Positions 43,077-51,207 of a stretch of 63,173 nt of DNA are shown in pieces (within the stretch, counting starts at the first letter, position 1; every line of letters begins with the position of its first letter). The DNA is from JAIRTY01 sp050257395 (GTDB taxonomy: Bacteria; Actinomycetota; Actinomycetes; Streptosporangiales; Streptosporangiaceae): positions 1 through 63,173 of the forward strand of contig JBLMWU010000294.1 in the NCBI GenBank assembly GCA_050257395.1. The letters are read 5' to 3'. Under the pieces are notes generated by a model. It made no database searches. It had not been told where the DNA came from and was given only the letters and a program-made list of their open reading frames with translations. The translations under genes and the position numbers were made by a program.

Positions 43077-44606
43077 CCCACTCTCAACGACCTGGCGCGC
43101 GACCGGACCGCGCTGACCAAAGCCGACCTCGAGTGGCTGCACGCCCTGGTGTCGGACTGGCAGCTGCTGGCCGACCTCTCCTTCGCGGACCTGGTGCTGT
43201 GGGCGCCGCTGCGGGACGGCTCCGGCTGGGTCGCACTGGCGCAGATGCGGCCCACCACCGGCCCGACCACCTACCACGACGACGTGGTGGGCACGACCGC
43301 CACGGCCGGGCAGCGGCCCTTCGTGGATGCGGCCAGCCGGGAACGGCGGATCTGCCGGGAAGGCGATCCGGAATGGACCCAGGGCGTGCCGGTGCGGCGG
43401 GAGTCCATCCCGGTCACCCGGGCTGGCAAGGTCATCGCCGTGATCGAGCGCAGCACCAATCTGAGCTCGGCCCGCACCCCCAGCCGCCTGGAGCTGACCT
43501 ACCTCAAGGGAGCGGACGATCTCGCGCAGATGGTGGCCGCCGGGATGTTCCCGGTGCCGGGTGAGGAGCCCGCTCTCGTCCGCTCCCCCCGGGTCGGTGA
43601 CGGCCTGCTGCGCCTGGGCCGGTCCGGGAAGGTCTCCTATGCCAGCCCGAACGCCCTGTCGGCCTACCGCAGGCTCGGCCTCACGGCGGACCTGGTGGGC
43701 GCCGAGCTGGGCCCGCTCACCGGCCAGCTGTGCGCACCCGGCCTGCCGGCTGACGACTCGCTGATGGTGACGGCCAGCGGCCGTGCCCCGCGCGAGACCG
43801 AGGTGGAGGGGCACGGCTCGGTGGTGCAGCTCCGTTCCATCCCCCTGGTCGTGAACGGCATGCGGACCGGCGCGCTGATCCTGGTCCGGGACGTCACCGA
43901 GCTGCGGCGCCGGGAACGCGAGCTGATGACCAAGGACGCCACCATCCGGGAGATCCACCACCGGGTCAAGAACAATCTGCAGACCGTGGCCGCGCTGCTG
44001 AGGCTGCAGGCCCGGCGGCTGTCCGCGCCCGAGGCGCGGGCGGCGCTGGAGGAGGCGATGCGCCGGGTCGGGTCGATCGCGATCGTCCACGAGACCCTGT
44101 CGCACACCCCGGAGGAGATCGTCGACTTCGACGACATCGCCGAGCGGGTGGTGGCGATGGCGGGGGAGGTGTCAGCCCCCGAGACCCGGGTGATCCCGGT
44201 GGTGACGGGGAAGTTCGGCGTGCTGCCGGCGGCGGTGGCGACGCCGCTCGCGCTGGTGCTCACGGAGCTGCTGCAGAACGCGCTGCAGCACGGGCTGTCG
44301 CATCCGCCGGGCCGGGGACGGCCGGCGCTGGAGGTGACGGTGCGGCGGCGGCCCGGCCGGCTGGCGGTGACGGTCGAGGACAACGGGGCGGGCCTGCCCC
44401 CGGATTTCGACCTGGACAGCGCTACCAGCCTGGGCCTGCAGATCGTGCGGACGCTGGTGGAGACGGAACTCGGCGGCCTGCTGGAGATCTCACCGCGGCC
44501 CGGCGGGGGGACCAGGGTGCTGGTCGACCTCCCGCTGGCGGCCCAGCCGGGTGACGCGGGCACGGGTGCGGACACCGGCCCCCAGCCGGTGGTGAGCCAG
44601 TACTAG
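43074..44606 (+). CDS. pdtaS: Sensor histidine kinase PdtaS (GAF-PAS-HisKA_2)
   Basis: 510 residues from GTG 43074. N-terminal GAF domain (about 1-160), PAS-like domain (about 175-290), HisKA_2 dimerisation with the phosphoacceptor EIHHRVKNNLQTVAALLRLQARR near residue 300, and an ATPase domain with ELLQNALQHGL (N box) and VEDNGAGLPPDFD (G1). PdtaS is a soluble kinase that phosphorylates the antiterminator PdtaR. No pdtaR is seen here. Convergent with wblE across a terminator, as in Streptomyces. Confidence 0.9.
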   Translation: MPTLNDLARDRTALTKADLEWLHALVSDWQLLADLSFADLVLWAPLRDGSGWVALAQMRPTTGPTTYHDDVVGTTATAGQRPFVDAASRERRICREGDPEWTQGVPVRRESIPVTRAGKVIAVIERSTNLSSARTPSRLELTYLKGADDLAQMVAAGMFPVPGEEPALVRSPRVGDGLLRLGRSGKVSYASPNALSAYRRLGLTADLVGAELGPLTGQLCAPGLPADDSLMVTASGRAPRETEVEGHGSVVQLRSIPLVVNGMRTGALILVRDVTELRRRERELMTKDATIREIHHRVKNNLQTVAALLRLQARRLSAPEARAALEEAMRRVGSIAIVHETLSHTPEEIVDFDDIAERVVAMAGEVSAPETRVIPVVTGKFGVLPAAVATPLALVLTELLQNALQHGLSHPPGRGRPALEVTVRRRPGRLAVTVEDNGAGLPPDFDLDSATSLGLQIVRTLVETELGGLLEISPRPGGGTRVLVDLPLAAQPGDAGTGADTGPQPVVSQY

Positions 44607-44631
44607 GCCCGCCCGCAGGTCCGGGCGGGCC
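44606..44631. terminator. Bidirectional terminator between pdtaS and wblE
   Basis: Perfect 10-bp stem GGCCCGCCCG / CGGGCGGGCC with a 6-base loop in the 37-base gap of convergent genes; it begins at the last base of the pdtaS stop codon. Confidence 0.75.
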
Positions 44632-44643
44632 GCTGGCAGCGGG

Positions 44644-44898
44644 TCAGGCGTGGGCGCGCGCCCGCACCCGGCTGACGCGGCGCTTGTAGGCGCGCCGCTC
44701 GTCCTCGCTCATCCCGCCCCAGACGCCTGCGTCCTGGCCGCTCCCGACCGCCCACTGGAGGCAGGACTCGATCACCGGGCACCGCCGGCAGACTTGCTTG
44801 GCCTCGTCGATCTGGAGCAGTGCAGGCCCAGTGTTGCCGATGGGGAAGAACAATTCAGGGTCTACCTCACGGCAGGCGGCGTGGTGGCGCCAGTCCAT
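44644..44898 (-). CDS. wblE: WhiB-family Fe-S regulator, WhiB1/WblE type
   Basis: 84 residues from ATG 44898, which has AGGAGGA nine bases upstream; the GTG at 44907 is too close to it. MDWRHHAACRE supplies Cys9, and VCRRCP and ESCLQW supply three more iron-sulfur ligands; the beta-turn is GVWGG. The FFPIGNTGPALLQI segment is diagnostic for the WhiB1/WblE clade, an essential Fe-S protein that binds the primary sigma factor and reacts with NO. Basic C-terminal tail RRVSRVRARAHA. Confidence 0.93.
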   Translation of the reverse strand: MDWRHHAACREVDPELFFPIGNTGPALLQIDEAKQVCRRCPVIESCLQWAVGSGQDAGVWGGMSEDERRAYKRRVSRVRARAHA

Positions 44899-44956
44899 GT
44901 GGTCCACTCCTCCTCATAGCCGGGCCGGGGCCCGGGTCGGCTGCCCGGCTCGTGCT

Positions 44957-44972
44957 TGTGAATTTATTCACG
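44957..44972. promoter_or_regulatory. CRP-like palindrome upstream of wblE
   Basis: TGTGA-ATTTAT-TCACG matches the CRP consensus TGTGA-N6-TCACA in nine of ten fixed positions and contains the perfect dyad GTGAAT-TT-ATTCAC. It is centred about 67 bases before the wblE start. It also contains the minus-strand hexamer TAAATT, a possible -10. Mycobacterium tuberculosis whiB1 is known to be CRP controlled, which supports the call. Confidence 0.65.
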
Positions 44973-45281
44973 AACTAGGCCGTGCGCCGGGACCTCTCGG
45001 TTCCCGGGGATGACGCACACTGCAGGAACAGCTGGTACACAGAGCCTCCGCCCCCGCTCGGCTCCCGGCCGGTGCCCTGGGGGCCCCAGTACCAGGTGTG
45101 CCTCAGCAGGTACTGCGGCCCGCCCGGGCGGCAGCGTGCACACGCACACCGCGCTCCCGAACCAGATCAAGCCTCTCAATCTCGTGGATCAACCGCAAGA
45201 CTCTTTGGCAAAGGCTTGGTCGATTTTGGTGTCAGATAGCTCACATATGGGGAAGAAAGGCTGCCGTGCCGCAGCCGCAGG
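44973..45281. other. Gene-free stretch upstream of wblE
   Basis: 309 bases downstream of the DAG-kinase-like gene and upstream of wblE. Short frames exist on both strands but show no family signature and biased composition. It probably holds the remaining wblE promoter sequence. I see no tRNA or clear terminator. Confidence 0.4.
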
Positions 45282-46214
45282 TCAGGCGACCACCCGCAGT
45301 GCTGCGGGCACCGACCGGAACGTCATCTGCTCGACTTCGCCCACGTACTCGCCATCGACCTGGAAGGCGATGGGGCGCTCCGACCGGATGGTGAAGCAGG
45401 GCTCATCGTGCAGGGCCAGCACGCCGCTGCCGCGGGGCGGGCCGCCCTTGCTGAGCATCCGGCGCAGCGTGCCGAGCGTGTGCACGGTGGTGAGCTTGCG
45501 GAGCGCGAACAGGTCCAGCCCCGCGTCGAAGTCGGCCTCCGGGCTCGGGTTGACCGGACGGCTGCCCAGGAAGGTCCAGGGGGCGGCGTTCGAGACGATG
45601 CAGAAGAACAGGTGCCCCTCAGGCTCCCCGCCGGCCCGCTCCAGCGTGAGCGCGGGATGGCGGCGGTCGGTGACGCCGAAGAAATGGCGGACGGCCGTCC
45701 AGAAGTACAGCACGGCAGAGGCGGGCACCCCGTCGGCGCGCAGGCCCTCGACCGCCCTGACCACCTCCGCGTCGAAGCCGAGCCCGGCGTTGAACGCGAA
45801 ATAGCGGTCGCCCGCCTGGCCCAGCCCGATCCGGCGGAACCGGCCGTGGGAGAGCGCGTCCAGGATGCGGCCGGTCGCGTCCACCGGGTCGGGGGGGAGG
45901 CCGAGCGCCCGGCTGAAGACGTTGGCGCTGCCGCCGGGGATCGCGGCCAGCGCCGGCCGGGTGCCGGGGGCGGCTGGCCCGGCGGGGCACATGATCCCGT
46001 TCACCGCCTCGTTCACCGTGCCGTCCCCGCCCAGCGTGAGCACGAGGCCGAACCCGTCGGCGGCCGCACTCGCGGCCAGTTTCGCCGCGTGGCCCCGGTA
46101 GCGTGTCTCTACGACCTCGAGATCGAGTTCGGACGCCAGTGCGCGCGCTATCACATCCCGCCGCAGGGGGGTGGTGGAGGTAGCACGGGGGTTAACGACG
46201 AGTAGCGCGCGCAC
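45282..46214 (-). CDS. Diacylglycerol kinase-like lipid kinase
   Basis: 310 residues from GTG 46214 (VRALLVVNPRATST). DAGK catalytic motif LTLGGDGTVNEAVNG near residue 60, then IPGGSANVFSRALGLP, and a C-terminal beta domain with FQVDGEYVGEVEQMTF. The family phosphorylates diacylglycerol, sphingoid or related lipids. Position between wblE and the sigH locus is conserved in Streptomyces. The next minus-strand gene upstream is sigH, beyond a plus-strand membrane gene. Confidence 0.9.
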   Translation of the reverse strand: MRALLVVNPRATSTTPLRRDVIARALASELDLEVVETRYRGHAAKLAASAAADGFGLVLTLGGDGTVNEAVNGIMCPAGPAAPGTRPALAAIPGGSANVFSRALGLPPDPVDATGRILDALSHGRFRRIGLGQAGDRYFAFNAGLGFDAEVVRAVEGLRADGVPASAVLYFWTAVRHFFGVTDRRHPALTLERAGGEPEGHLFFCIVSNAAPWTFLGSRPVNPSPEADFDAGLDLFALRKLTTVHTLGTLRRMLSKGGPPRGSGVLALHDEPCFTIRSERPIAFQVDGEYVGEVEQMTFRSVPAALRVVA

Positions 46215-46250
46215 GCGAACAGGGTAGCCATGCAGGGAGGCGCACGTAAC

Positions 46251-46664
46251 ATGCCGCAGAGTCCGCCGAGCCTGCTCGGTGCGGCGGGGATCCAGGTGGC
46301 CGAGGCGGCCGTGGTTCTGGCCGCTACCGTGCTGGCCGGCCTCGACACCGCCGCCGGGCGCTCCTATCAGGCCGGCAGCGGGATCGCGCTGACCGCCATC
46401 GGGGTGCTCACGGTCATCCTGCTCGCCGCGGTGGCCGCCGGCCTGGCCCGCGCCCGCCGGTGGAGCAGGACACCCGCGCTGCTCACCCAGTTGTTCATCG
46501 GCATCATCGCGATCTACCTGCTCCAGGGCGGCAGGTACGAATGGGGCGTGCCTGCGCTGGTGCTGGCGGTGGCCGGGTTCGCCGTCCTGCTGCTGCCGCC
46601 GAGCCTGCGGGCCCTGGCAGGCGACCGGCAGCCCACCGAGGGCACCCGGCCGCCTGCCAGCTGA
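46251..46664 (+). CDS. Small four-helix membrane protein
   Basis: 137 residues from ATG 46251 with GGGAGG at good spacing (an earlier ATG 46230 lacks one). Four hydrophobic helices (about 10-30, 42-65, 72-95, 100-118) and a short charged C-terminus. Relatives are annotated only as integral membrane proteins. Divergent from the DAG-kinase gene over 36 bases and convergent with sigH over 5 bases. Confidence 0.75.
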   Translation: MPQSPPSLLGAAGIQVAEAAVVLAATVLAGLDTAAGRSYQAGSGIALTAIGVLTVILLAAVAAGLARARRWSRTPALLTQLFIGIIAIYLLQGGRYEWGVPALVLAVAGFAVLLLPPSLRALAGDRQPTEGTRPPAS

Positions 46665-46669
46665 CGGCC

Positions 46670-47569
46670 TCAGTCGTCGGCGGTCAGGCCGTCCCGCAGC
46701 TGGGTGAGGGTCCGGGCCAGCAGCCGCGACACGTGCATCTGGGAGATGCCGAGCTCGCTGGCGATCTGCGACTGGGTCATGTTGCCGAAGAAGCGCAGCA
46801 GGAGGATCCGCTTCTCCCGGGAGGGCAGCTGCTCGAGCAGCGGCTTGAGCGACTCCCGGTACTCCACGCCCTCCAGCGCCTCGTCCAGCATGCCCAGCGA
46901 CTCGGCGACCGCCGGGGCGTCGTCGTCGCCGGAATCCGGCGCATCCAGCGACACCGTGGAGTACGCGTTCGCGGACTCCAGCCCCTCCAGCACTTCCTCT
47001 TCGCTCATCTGGAGGTGGGCGGCTATCTCGGCGACCGTCGGCGCCCGGCCCTCGCGCTGGGCCAGGTCGCTGATGGCCTTGGTGAGCGCGAGCTTGAGCT
47101 CCTGCAGCCGCCGCGGCACCCGGACCGCCCAGCCCTTGTCCCGGAAGTGGCGCTTGATCTCGCCCACGATCGTCGGGGTGGCGTAGGTGGAGAACTCCAC
47201 CCCCCGCTCCAGGTCGAAGCGGTCGATGGACTTGATCAGGCCGATGGTGGCGACCTGGGTCAGGTCGTCGAGCCACTCACCGCGGTTGCGGAACCGGCGG
47301 GCCAGGTACTCGACCAGCGGCAGGTGCAGCTCCACCAGCTCGCCCCGGATCCGCAGCCGTTCCTCGTCGCCCTCGGGCAGGGCGGCCAGGCGGCCGAACA
47401 GCTCCCTGGCCCGCCCGCGGTCCGGGACGGCGTGCTGGATCCGCGGGGTGGCGCTGGCCGGCGCGTCACCCCCCTGGGCGTCCAGGTCGGCGGCCACGTC
47501 GAGCTCGATGTCCTCGTTGACCTGGGCGGCGATTTGCCCGGTGGCCCGGGTCTCGATGTCCCCGGTCAC
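46670..47569 (-). CDS. sigH: SigB/SigF/SigH-type stress sigma factor
   Basis: 299 residues. A 50-residue disordered N-terminus, then region 2 (LVELHLPLVEYLARRFRNRGEWLDDLTQVATIGLIKSIDRFD, FSTYATPTIVGEIKRHFRDKGW), region 3 (PRRLQELKLALTKAISDLAQ) and region 4 (ILLLRFFGNMTQSQIASELGISQMHVSRLLA). It belongs to the SigB-related group controlling osmotic and general stress. The start overlaps the anti-sigma gene stop by 4 bases. Neighbourhood matches Streptomyces prsH-sigH, hence the symbol. Confidence 0.82.
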   Translation of the reverse strand: MTGDIETRATGQIAAQVNEDIELDVAADLDAQGGDAPASATPRIQHAVPDRGRARELFGRLAALPEGDEERLRIRGELVELHLPLVEYLARRFRNRGEWLDDLTQVATIGLIKSIDRFDLERGVEFSTYATPTIVGEIKRHFRDKGWAVRVPRRLQELKLALTKAISDLAQREGRAPTVAEIAAHLQMSEEEVLEGLESANAYSTVSLDAPDSGDDDAPAVAESLGMLDEALEGVEYRESLKPLLEQLPSREKRILLLRFFGNMTQSQIASELGISQMHVSRLLARTLTQLRDGLTADD

Positions 47570-48033
47570 CCGGACCTCGAAGACTCGCGGACCTTGCGCA
47601 GCATCACGGTGACCCGGTTGCCCGGTCCCACCCAGGCGTCGGCGCTCCCGGCCAGCGCGGACAGCACGGTCCAGGCGAACGTGTCCCGGGCGGGCGGCTG
47701 TGCCTGGCGGCTGATCGCCGAGACGGCGATGCTCACGGAGTCCTCACTCAGGGTGAAGTCACAGTCCAGGGTCGCGTCCGGGACCGCCTGGGCGAGCAGC
47801 ATGCCGCAGGCCTCGTCAACGGCGATGCGCAGGTCCTCGATCTCGTCAAGCGTGAAGTCCAGCCTGGCCGCCAGGCCCGCCGTAGCGGTGCGCAAGACGG
47901 ACAGGTAGGCGCCCTCGGCAGGCATCCTGATGGACACCTGATCCTGGGCGTCGTGGCTGCGCGGGGACTCGTGTTCGGCGATCACGGCCGTGGGCGTCGC
48001 CCCGGTCCCCCGCGCGGTCGTCTTCTCGGTCAC
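47566..48033 (-). CDS. RsbW/PrsH-like anti-sigma factor
   Basis: 155 residues from GTG 48033 (GGAGGG upstream). GHKL ATPase fold of anti-sigma kinases: SVLRTATAGLAARLDFTLDEIEDLRIAVDEACGMLL, then DTFAWTVLSALAGSADAW. The N box E-A-C-x-N of active RsbW kinases reads EACGM, so the Mg-ATP asparagine is missing. It likely binds SigH but kinase action is doubtful. Translationally coupled to sigH. No anti-anti-sigma gene is present. Confidence 0.85.
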   Translation of the reverse strand: MTEKTTARGTGATPTAVIAEHESPRSHDAQDQVSIRMPAEGAYLSVLRTATAGLAARLDFTLDEIEDLRIAVDEACGMLLAQAVPDATLDCDFTLSEDSVSIAVSAISRQAQPPARDTFAWTVLSALAGSADAWVGPGNRVTVMLRKVRESSRSG

Positions 48034-48151
48034 CTCTGCCCTCCACTGGCGGCGGTGCCCTGGGGCACCCCGCCTTGGCTCCTGAGTGCAACCTACCGTC
48101 TACGGGGAGCGGAGCCGACTATCCGCCCCGGGGAAAGAGCGCAAAGCCAGC

Positions 48152-48178
48152 GGCCGCACGGCTTTCTGCCGTGCGGCC
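48152..48178 (-). terminator. Terminator downstream of sodN
   Basis: Perfect 11-bp stem GGCCGCACGGC / GCCGTGCGGCC with a 5-base loop, 33 bases after the sodN stop on the minus strand. It separates sodN from the anti-sigma gene. Confidence 0.8.
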
Positions 48179-48210
48179 TCTCGGAAATGGGCAAACGTCG
48201 CCGGGGGAGA

Positions 48211-48618
48211 TCAGCCCTGCTTGGTCTCCCAGAAAATCTTCGAGATCTCCTCGATCTTGGACAGCAGCTCGTCGGCGGTTGCCACATCGACCTTGCCCTT
48301 GGTGCCCGCCGCGCCCGCCAGCTTGGTCGCCTCGTTGAAAAGCTGGTGCAGCTGCGGGTACTTCTCGAAGTGCGGGGGCTTGAAATAGTCGGTCCACAGC
48401 ACCCACAGATGGTGCTTGACGAGCTCGGACCGCTGCTCCTTGATGATCAGCGCCCGGGTCTGGAACTCGGGGTCGCTGTTGTCCAGGTACTTCTGGCAAA
48501 TGGCCTTGACGGACTCGGCCTCGATCCGCGCCTGGGCCGGGTCGTAGACCCCGCAGGGAAGGTCGCAGTGAGCGTAGACCGTGATCTTCGGCTCGAGGAG
48601 ACGTGCGAGCGCCCTCAT
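48211..48618 (-). CDS. sodN: Nickel superoxide dismutase precursor
   Basis: 135 residues from ATG 48618 (GAAGGAAA upstream). A 16-residue leader (MRALARLLEPKITVYA) precedes HCDLPCGVYDP, the nickel hook: after cleavage His1, Cys2 and Cys6 bind Ni. The remainder is the usual four-helix NiSOD (KEQRSELVKHHLWVLWTDYFKPPH). It removes superoxide in the cytoplasm as a hexamer. The maturation protease sodX lies divergently 82 bases away. Confidence 0.97.
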   Translation of the reverse strand: MRALARLLEPKITVYAHCDLPCGVYDPAQARIEAESVKAICQKYLDNSDPEFQTRALIIKEQRSELVKHHLWVLWTDYFKPPHFEKYPQLHQLFNEATKLAGAAGTKGKVDVATADELLSKIEEISKIFWETKQG

Positions 48619-48651
48619 CGATTTCCTTCTCTCGTGTCGGATCATGGGGTA

Positions 48652-48681
48652 CCGGTGCCGACCCTACCCCGTTGGCACCGG
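48652..48681. promoter_or_regulatory. Perfect dyad in the sodN/sodX divergent region
   Basis: CCGGTGCC (48652-48659) and GGCACCGG (48674-48681) form an 8-bp inverted repeat with a 14-base spacer, centred between the divergent genes. A Ni or oxidative-stress regulator site is possible; no Nur box consensus match was evident. Confidence 0.4.
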
Positions 48682-48700
48682 AGCAAGCAGGGAGGGATAC

Positions 48701-49063
48701 ATGCGGTGGCCGCTGTGGCGGGGCAAGGTCGCGGACCGGTCCATGGAGCCGATTCTGCGGCCCGGGGACTGGCTGCTGGTATGGCGCCCGGCACGGCGCG
48801 GCCGGCCGCCCCGGGTGCGGCCGGGGCAGCTGGTGGTGGCCTTCCGCCCGGACCGGCCCGGGCTGCTGATCGTCAAGCGGGCTGCCCGGCGGGAGCCGGG
48901 TGGCTGGTGGCTGGAGTCGGCCAACACCGACCCTGCCGCCGGGGCGGCCGACAGCCGGGTGTTCGGCCCGGTCCCGGCCAGCCTGATCGAGGGCCGGATA
49001 CTGCTGCGCTACCGGCGCGGCCCGGCGGCCAGCGGGCCGGGGGCCCCGGCTGAGCGGGACTGA
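48701..49063 (+). CDS. sodX: SodX, NiSOD maturation protease
   Basis: 120 residues from ATG 48701 (GGAGGG upstream). S24/S26 peptidase fold with catalytic Ser in DRSMEPILRPGDWLLV and Lys in LLIVKRAARRE (Ser-Lys dyad). It removes the SodN leader to expose the Ni-binding histidine. No membrane helix is present, unlike signal peptidase I, as expected of a cytoplasmic enzyme. Divergent from sodN. Confidence 0.92.
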   Translation: MRWPLWRGKVADRSMEPILRPGDWLLVWRPARRGRPPRVRPGQLVVAFRPDRPGLLIVKRAARREPGGWWLESANTDPAAGAADSRVFGPVPASLIEGRILLRYRRGPAASGPGAPAERD

Positions 49064-49079
49064 CCGCGGCTGGCAGGGG

Positions 49080-49108
49080 AGGGCCCGGCCGGTGACCGGC
49101 CGGGCCCT
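49080..49108 (+). terminator. Terminator after sodX
   Basis: Perfect 13-bp stem AGGGCCCGGCCGG / CCGGCCGGGCCCT with a 3-base TGA loop, 16 bases after the stop. Confidence 0.85.
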
Positions 49109-49179
49109 GTCATTTCGATAACGTTCAGTGACGGGAGTGTCTCACCCGGCGGTGCGGCTGGCGGCCGGGCCGGAAACGG

Positions 49180-49215
49180 CGAGGGCCCCATCCCGCTGGC
49201 GGGATGGGGCCCTCG
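49180..49215 (-). terminator. Terminator after APC permease gene
   Basis: Perfect 17-bp stem CGAGGGCCCCATCCCGC / GCGGGATGGGGCCCTCG with a 2-base loop, 29 bases past the permease stop on the minus strand. Together with the previous hairpin it insulates two convergent genes. Confidence 0.85.
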
Positions 49216-49244
49216 TGCCCGGCGGGGCCGGGACGGCGTTACTG

Positions 49245-50879
49245 TCAGGCGGCGGACTCGGCCTCAGCCGGCGCGGACTGCCGGGCGACGAGGTCGAGCA
49301 CTTCCTCCCGCGGCGCCCGCACGGCCATCGCCCAGAAGTAGATGATCAGGGCGAAGACCGCCACGATCGCCATGTCCAGGCCGAACGGGATGTGGTTGGC
49401 CCCGCCGAACTGGCCCTGCCAGGACACGATCCCCATGCCGATCAGGTAAACCGGCAGCCACTGGGCGGACCGCCAGTCCAGCGGCGGGCGCTCCCTGTCG
49501 AAGGCCATCGAGATCCCGATCAGCACGTAGCCGACCACCAGCACGATGCCGAGCTTCCAGACCGTCTCAAAGCCCGACCAGTAGATGATCAGGCTGGCGA
49601 TGATGAACGCGAGCGGCGACAGCACGACCGCCCCCGGCATCCGGTACGGGCGGGTGGCGTCCGGGACCTGCCTGCGGAACGCGCCCAGCGACAGCGGGGC
49701 GCCCGCGTACATGAGCACGCTGGCCGAGGTGACCAGGCCGACCAGGGCGCTCCAGCTCGGGAACGGCAGCAGGAACACCAGGCCGAGCACGAACGCGAGG
49801 ATCAGGCTGATCCAGGGCACGCCGTTCCGGTCCACCTTGCCGAAGAACTGCGGGAAATACCGGTTCCTGGCCAGGCCGTAGCCGACCCGGGAGGTCGAGG
49901 TCTGGTAGATCAGGCCGGTGCCGGACGGGGAGATGACCGCGTCGATCCGCAGGACGACCGCGAGCCAGCCCAGCCCGGCCGCGCCGGAGATGAACGCGAG
50001 CGGCCCGCTGATCAGGCCGGAGTTGGTCGCCAGGCCTGCCCAGCCGTGGGACAGCGCGCTCGGCTGCAGCGCGCCGATGAACACGACCTGCAGCAGCACG
50101 TAGATCACGGTGGCCATCAGGATCGCGTAGATGATCGCCCGCGGCAGGTTCCGCTGCGGGTTCTTGATCTCGCCGGCCAGCTGGTCGGCCTGCTCGAAGC
50201 CGAGGTAGGCGAACACGATGCCGGCGCCGGGGATGGCGGCGAACACGGCCTTCCAGCCGAGCGGGGTGAACCCGCCGTGGGAGTTGAAGTTGCTGCCGTG
50301 GAACTGGGTGAACAGCACGATGATGGCCAGCACCGGGATCGCGACCTTCCACCACGTGATGGCGCTGTTCACTTTGTTGAACAGGCGCATCGCGAAGAAG
50401 TTGAGCGCGGTGAAGAGCGCCATCAGGATGATGCTCATCACGAAGCCGAGCCCGGTGACCTCACCGGTCGTGGCGTTGAAGATGCTGTGCCAGTAATAGC
50501 TGGCGTACTGCATCACCGCGAAGCACTCGATCGGCGCCACGGTGATCGCCTGCACCCAGGAGAAGAACCCGAACGAGATGCCGGCGACGCTGCCGAAGGC
50601 GAAGTGCGGGAACCTCGCGGTCCCGCCGGCCACCGGGTACATCCCGCCCAGTTCGGCGTGTACCAGGGCCAGGATGATGATCGCGATACCTCCGATGACC
50701 CAGGCGAGCAGGGCCGCGGTCCCGGCGGAGTACGCGCCTTTCCACGATCCGAAGAGCCAGCCGGAGCCGATGAGCGAGGTCATCGATGCCCAGGTCGCCC
50801 CGATCAGCCCGATCTCCCGGCGGAGGCCTACGTCTGCCGGCCTGGCGGCGGCGGTAGGCGCTACGGACTCTGTTGCCAT
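49245..50879 (-). CDS. APC-family amino acid permease
   Basis: 544 residues with about 12 to 13 membrane helices. The APC superfamily signature is visible in helix 1 (EIGLIGATWASMTSLIGSGWLFGSWKGA) and in the helix-6 region (FAAIPGAGIVFAYLGFEQADQLAGEIKNPQRNLPRAI). Substrate cannot be told; the GSGWLFG break and the aromatic-rich loops resemble those of polyamine/amino-acid permeases. N- and C-termini are cytoplasmic. Monocistronic, with a 328-base upstream gap and its own terminator. Confidence 0.88.
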   Translation of the reverse strand: MATESVAPTAAARPADVGLRREIGLIGATWASMTSLIGSGWLFGSWKGAYSAGTAALLAWVIGGIAIIILALVHAELGGMYPVAGGTARFPHFAFGSVAGISFGFFSWVQAITVAPIECFAVMQYASYYWHSIFNATTGEVTGLGFVMSIILMALFTALNFFAMRLFNKVNSAITWWKVAIPVLAIIVLFTQFHGSNFNSHGGFTPLGWKAVFAAIPGAGIVFAYLGFEQADQLAGEIKNPQRNLPRAIIYAILMATVIYVLLQVVFIGALQPSALSHGWAGLATNSGLISGPLAFISGAAGLGWLAVVLRIDAVISPSGTGLIYQTSTSRVGYGLARNRYFPQFFGKVDRNGVPWISLILAFVLGLVFLLPFPSWSALVGLVTSASVLMYAGAPLSLGAFRRQVPDATRPYRMPGAVVLSPLAFIIASLIIYWSGFETVWKLGIVLVVGYVLIGISMAFDRERPPLDWRSAQWLPVYLIGMGIVSWQGQFGGANHIPFGLDMAIVAVFALIIYFWAMAVRAPREEVLDLVARQSAPAEAESAA

Positions 50880-51207
50880 GTCCGAACCCTTCTTCCGGTT
50901 CGCATACGTGAGCCATACGGCGATGAGTAGGGCTCATGGTAATGATCGTCCGGAACCCTGAGAAGAACGCGACCGGCTTCATTTCGGTAACACAGGTCAC
51001 AACTGGGGCGGAAAGCTTCCAGCTGACCTGCGTTTTTTTGCGCAACCCTCTCGTGATGGCGCCGACCTGGCGGGGCATCTTCGCGAAGGGCCGCCAGCGG
51101 CCGCGGCGGCCGGGCTTCCCGGCTGGGTACCCAGAAATGGGATAAAACGGACACCGGGCGGGCCGCAATGGCGCGGCGGGTCAGCCGCTGGCGGTGGGCC
51201 GGCGGCG
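50880..51207. other. Promoter-bearing gap upstream of APC permease gene
   Basis: No gene seen. Two dyads could control the permease: ATGAG-TAGGG-CTCAT (50923-50937) and TGAGCC/GGCTCA (50909-50914, 50931-50936). Near the other end, GTCAGCCGCTGGCGG occurs at 51180-51194 and again at 51207-51221, a 27-base-period duplication of the end of the CGNR gene including its stop. Confidence 0.45.

Noticed and set aside
42111..43077. DasR dre sites (ACTGGTCTAGACCAGT-like) near dasR or the sugar importer
   Set aside because: Searched by eye; only partial matches such as ACCAGG repeats were found, none with both half sites.
44964..45394. Short frames on both strands between wblE and the DAG-kinase gene
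   Set aside because: Arg/Pro/Gly-rich, no start context and no motif; typical of random frames in GC-rich DNA.
45282..47276. Very long minus-strand frame extending the DAG-kinase gene upstream through sigH
   Set aside because: The upstream portion is a shadow of sigH and the membrane-protein gene; similarity to the DAGK family begins at GTG 46214.
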